A stretch of DNA of 8,351 nucleotides from Deltaproteobacteria bacterium. Lineage in GTDB: Bacteria; Desulfobacterota; Syntrophia; Syntrophales; Smithellaceae. The stretch lies in the NCBI GenBank assembly GCA_011046295.1, contig DSAV01000072.1:1-8351 (forward strand), written 5' to 3'. Below the pieces are notes generated by a model. It was not told the origin of the DNA, ran no database searches, and saw only the letters and a program-made list of their open reading frames with translations. A program made the position numbers and the translations under genes. This document shows positions 5,862 to 8,351 of this stretch, in pieces. Within the stretch, counting starts at the first letter, position 1. Each line of letters begins with the position of its first letter.

Positions 5862-7562
5862 TTACTTCTCCCTCGTATACGGCCAGGCCATAATGCCGCC
5901 TTCCATAACCTTGACATTTTTCCAGCCGTTGCCCTCTAACACCAGTTGCGCCTCATAGCCACGCAGAGAAATCTTGCAGTAACAGATGATTTCCTTATTT
6001 TTATCTTCCGGCAGCTCATTAAGGCGTTTGCGCAACGCGCCCAAAGGAATAAGCGTCTCGCCGATACCGAGTCGTATTTCCTCAAATTCTTCCGGCCCAC
6101 GGACATCAAGAATAAAAGGTTTTCCCCCGGCCTGCAGTTTATCATGGACTTCCTTGCAGCTAATACCCTTGAGCCTTCCCTTTATTTTGTTTTGCATCAA
6201 ATGCGCCGTGGCGATGAAATGATCGATCGCCAATGAAAAAGGCGGGGCGTAAGGAAGATCGGCATTGATTAAATCCTCGACGGTCAGTTTCCCCTGAATG
6301 GCCATCGCCCATTGAGCGATTTGTTTGGCGGCATTACCCGGCCCGATGCATTGCGCACCCAGCACCCGGCCTGTTTTGGCATCAGCGGTCATTTTGGTGA
6401 CTAACAATTTCCCTTCCATGAAGCCTGGCTTATCCGGGCTGGCATTAATAACCGTGATGATGTCTTTGTATCCCAAACGTTTAGCCGCCGTCTCCGAAAG
6501 CCCTGTAGAACCTGCCGTGTAATCAAAAACCTTGCAGATGCCGGTCTGAATCGTACCGGGAAAGGTAACACAGTTTGTGGAAGCGGCATTTTCTCCCGCC
6601 ACGCGTCCCTGCAGATTGGCCAAATCGCCGTAAGGGGCATGCACTTTTTTCCCGGTAATCCGGTTGAGCGTTTCCACGCAATCACCAACAGCGTAAATAT
6701 CCGGGTCGGAGGTCTGCATGTATTCGTTGACTTCAATGCCGCCCAGTTCGCCGATTTTTAAACCTGCCGCCTGGGCAAGTTTTACATTAGGCCGCACTCC
6801 TATTGCTACGACAGCAAGCTCGCACGGCAGCTCTATACCGTTTTGCAGCTTTACCGCTGTAAGCTTGCCATTCTCACCTAAAAATGCCGCAATGCCGTTT
6901 TCCGTAATGACATTCGCGCCTTTGCTGCGAACGTGATTTTCCACCAGCTTGGCCAGTTCCCAATCCAGAAAGGTAAGCAGTTGGGGCAAAAGTTCAATTA
7001 CCGTTATTTCAATGCCCGCCAGTTGCAGCGCTTCGCACGTCTCGATACCGATGAGCCCACCGCCAATGACAACAGCTTTTTTGATTGTTTTTTCATCACG
7101 AATTTTACGGAGAAAGTCCGCGTCTTTCATGGACTGCAGAGTTGTAATGCCTTTGAGTTCCACGCCGGGCACGGGAGGCATGCGCGGAATAGCACCGGTA
7201 GCAATAACGAGTTTATCATAAGTCAATGTGCCGGTTTCTCCAGATAAAGCATCCTTAAAGGAAACAGAACGTTTTTTAGTGTCAATATCAGTTACCTCTG
7301 TGTTCACTTTCGCCTCAATATCCTTGGCGTTTAGATAGAACATCGGACTGCGCACCACACCCGTCGGCGTACACAAAAGTTGATTGCGGTCATCAAAATA
7401 ACCGCCAACATAATAGGGATAGCCGCAGGAGGCCATGGAAAGATCCGCGTCCTTTTGTAAAATAATTACTTCGGCGTTATTATCAATCCGGCGGGCTTTC
7501 GCCGCAGACTTTGGACCGGCGGCAGAACCGCCAATCACGATAATTCTCTTTTTTTGTGTCAT
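5862..7562 (-). CDS. FAD-dependent CoA-disulfide/polysulfide reductase with C-terminal rhodanese domain
   Basis: A 566-residue cytoplasmic flavoenzyme of the CoADR-Rhd/Npsr type. Residues 6-16 (IIVIGGSAAG) form the FAD dinucleotide fold. SMASCGYPYYVGG places the single redox cysteine of this family at C46. VVIGGGLIGIE (164-174) is the NAD(P)H-binding fold, and YAVGDC (290-295) is the second FAD motif. A dimerisation domain runs to about 455. Residues 465-566 are a rhodanese domain (ILDVRGPEEF, then the active loop CKISLR at 529-534, C529 catalytic). Characterised relatives reduce CoA disulfide, CoA persulfide or polysulfide with NAD(P)H, the rhodanese passing sulfane sulfur to the flavin site. 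AGGAGA precedes the ATG. Length and both active cysteines are intact. It starts 17 bases after the thioesterase gene and abuts the DUF1858 gene. Exact substrate is unproven. Confidence 0.9.
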   Translation of the reverse strand: MTQKKRIIVIGGSAAGPKSAAKARRIDNNAEVIILQKDADLSMASCGYPYYVGGYFDDRNQLLCTPTGVVRSPMFYLNAKDIEAKVNTEVTDIDTKKRSVSFKDALSGETGTLTYDKLVIATGAIPRMPPVPGVELKGITTLQSMKDADFLRKIRDEKTIKKAVVIGGGLIGIETCEALQLAGIEITVIELLPQLLTFLDWELAKLVENHVRSKGANVITENGIAAFLGENGKLTAVKLQNGIELPCELAVVAIGVRPNVKLAQAAGLKIGELGGIEVNEYMQTSDPDIYAVGDCVETLNRITGKKVHAPYGDLANLQGRVAGENAASTNCVTFPGTIQTGICKVFDYTAGSTGLSETAAKRLGYKDIITVINASPDKPGFMEGKLLVTKMTADAKTGRVLGAQCIGPGNAAKQIAQWAMAIQGKLTVEDLINADLPYAPPFSLAIDHFIATAHLMQNKIKGRLKGISCKEVHDKLQAGGKPFILDVRGPEEFEEIRLGIGETLIPLGALRKRLNELPEDKNKEIICYCKISLRGYEAQLVLEGNGWKNVKVMEGGIMAWPYTREK

Positions 7563-7579
7563 ATTTTTCTCCTAATATT

Positions 7580-8062
7580 TTATTCTTTTTTGTTTCCCAA
7601 AATCATATTTTCGGGCATCTGAACAGCGACAACTTCCCCTGTCGCGCAGACCTTACCCTTTGCGATAAGGCGTGATTCCACCACGACCCTGCGCCCCTTA
7701 ATTGCTTTTACCTTGCCGCGCACCTCCAGAGGACAATCAAGCGGTGTGGGCAACAGGTAGTTTACATTCAGCGATGCGGTAACAAAACGCAGAGGCGGCA
7801 TTGTGTCCATCGCGCGGTTTTCCGCTTTGTATTTGGCCGCGGCCGCCGTGCCGGTGGAATGACAATCAATTATGGACGCGATAAGACCGCCGTAAACTAT
7901 ACCGGGGATGGCGGTATGGTATGGCCTGGGAGTATAGATGCAGACAGATTCATCTCCGTTCCAATAGCTCTTTATTTGCAAGCCATGCTGATTTAGCGTA
8001 CCGCAACCATAGCAGTGGCTCAAATCGTCCGGATAGTATTCCTGAAATGCTTTTTTCTCCAT
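7580..8062 (-). CDS. PaaI-like hotdog-fold thioesterase
   Basis: A 160-residue single hotdog-domain protein, probably a cytoplasmic acyl-CoA thioesterase. The helix segment GIVYGGLIASIIDCHSTGTAAAA (from 54) corresponds to the PaaI/4HBT central hotdog helix, where HGG is often VYGG and the Asp (D66) is a likely catalytic residue. The strands LNVNYLLPTPLD and VVVESRLIAKGKVCATGEVVAV complete the fold. The N-terminus has HCYGCGTLNQHGLQIK, a CxxCG...N..GL pattern seen in a subset of PaaI proteins whose cysteines (17, 20) could bind metal. GCTAAAGGAG gives a good ribosome binding site six bases before the ATG. It is the first complete gene of the run and lies just before a CoA-linked disulfide reductase, so a CoA-thiol theme is possible. 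Substrate unknown. Confidence 0.82.
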   Translation of the reverse strand: MEKKAFQEYYPDDLSHCYGCGTLNQHGLQIKSYWNGDESVCIYTPRPYHTAIPGIVYGGLIASIIDCHSTGTAAAAKYKAENRAMDTMPPLRFVTASLNVNYLLPTPLDCPLEVRGKVKAIKGRRVVVESRLIAKGKVCATGEVVAVQMPENMILGNKKE

Positions 8063-8101
8063 CGTTACTCCTTTAGCTAAAATATATTTTATAAAAATTC
8101 G
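8063..8101 (-). promoter_or_regulatory. AT-rich leader of the thioesterase gene, possible -10
   Basis: Between the repeat and the thioesterase ATG, the minus strand reads AATTTTTATAAAATATATTTTAGC before the ribosome binding site. It has TATAAA and TATATT as possible -10 hexamers. No good -35 lies 16-18 bases upstream. The operon may start here, or transcription may come from further upstream through the repeat. Confidence 0.25.
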
Positions 8102-8195
8102 TTTTCCCCATCTTTCTTAAAGAGGGGTTGGGGGAGATTTTTACCAAATAAAGATGGGATAAATCCCCCTGAATCCCCTTTTGAAAAAGGGGGAC
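8102..8195. repeat. Nested inverted repeat of the CCCCCTTTT dispersed type (MITE/REP-like)
   Basis: Two related G/C-run units face each other: 8102-8142 (TCCCC...AGAGGGG, then GGGGGAGATTTTT) and 8161-8195 (AAATCCCCCT, then CCCCTTTTGAAAAAGGGGG). The right unit contains its own hairpin CCCCTTTT/AAAAGGGG (8175-8182 with 8185-8192). CCCATCTTT (8106-8114) pairs perfectly with AAAGATGGG (8150-8158), and GGGGGAGATTT pairs imperfectly with AAATCCCCC. Units of this kind are scattered through many bacterial genomes as non-coding mobile repeats. It ends about 40 bases before the thioesterase start and would fold strongly if transcribed. Confidence 0.7.
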
Positions 8196-8219
8196 TGCAT
8201 CATTATTAACCTTTGGCTT

Positions 8220-8351
8220 TCAACCTTTAGCCTTGTATATTAACTCCATGTTTAGTAACCATCGATATGTTAGAAGATCGTAACACGTGATGGTGTATTT
8301 GGTCGGGTAACAGATCGCCTTAGCCTTGGTCATAAAGACCGCGCGAAGCAA
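8220..8351 (-). CDS. Unrecognised open frame entering from the right edge (partial)
   Basis: One minus-strand frame is open from the window edge to a TGA at 8222-8220, giving 43 residues that include MTKAKAICYPTKYTITCYDLL and end in MELIYKAKG. The other two minus frames close within about 35 bases. The composition is neither clearly coding nor clearly random, and I recognise no family. It could be the C-terminus of a neighbouring gene, a gene remnant beside the repeat element, or chance. Just after its stop the motif AAAGGTT occurs twice, 14 bases apart. Confidence 0.2.
   Translation of the reverse strand: MLRAVFMTKAKAICYPTKYTITCYDLLTYRWLLNMELIYKAKG

Noticed and set aside
5422..5958. Plus-strand open frame of 178 codons
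   Set aside because: It runs antisense across the peroxiredoxin start, the DUF1858 gene and the reductase end, all well-supported genes. The translation is low-complexity Ser/Leu-rich shadow sequence.
8102..8195. Repeat region as a CRISPR array
   Set aside because: There are only two units, in inverted orientation, with internal palindromes and no regular spacers.

Overview
The window looks like part of a Gram-negative anaerobe's chromosome, most likely Desulfobacterota/Deltaproteobacteria (Syntrophus/Smithella-like). This is inferred from an outer-membrane beta-barrel and LolA-like protein, a selenocysteine-type peroxiredoxin with a cysteine-bearing N-terminal extension, a CoA-disulfide reductase-rhodanese fusion, a DUF1858-type redox protein, and CCCCCTTTT-type dispersed inverted repeats. 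No taxonomic marker gene is present. All nine complete genes lie on the minus strand with short or no gaps, so they read from about 8062 down to 168.

The first half in transcription order (8062 to 4830) is a soluble thiol/selenol module: a PaaI-like thioesterase, an FAD-dependent CoA-disulfide/polysulfide reductase fused to rhodanese, a small DUF1858-like protein with a CxCCxC cluster, and a peroxiredoxin. The peroxiredoxin is interrupted by an in-frame TGA exactly at the peroxidatic position. A hairpin with a GGUC loop follows the TGA at the distance expected of a bacterial SECIS. I read it as one 240-residue selenoprotein (Sec85), not two fragments or a pseudogene. Its usual C-terminal resolving cysteine is replaced by threonine.

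The second half (4748 to 168) is an envelope module: a 56-residue predicted lipoprotein, a LolD/MacB-type ABC ATPase overlapping its FtsX/MacB-type permease, a NifX/NifB-C-like protein carrying a signal peptide, a LolA-like periplasmic carrier, and an outer-membrane beta-barrel. Together they could span cytoplasm to outer membrane, but the cargo cannot be read from sequence. An 81-base gap with a weak hairpin plus T-run separates the two modules.

The right flank (8063-8351) holds a nested inverted repeat upstream of the thioesterase and an unrecognised open frame running off the edge. The left flank (1-167) holds a palindrome, a possible promoter and perhaps the first codons of another gene. 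I saw no tRNA, rRNA, CRISPR array or recognisable transposase.
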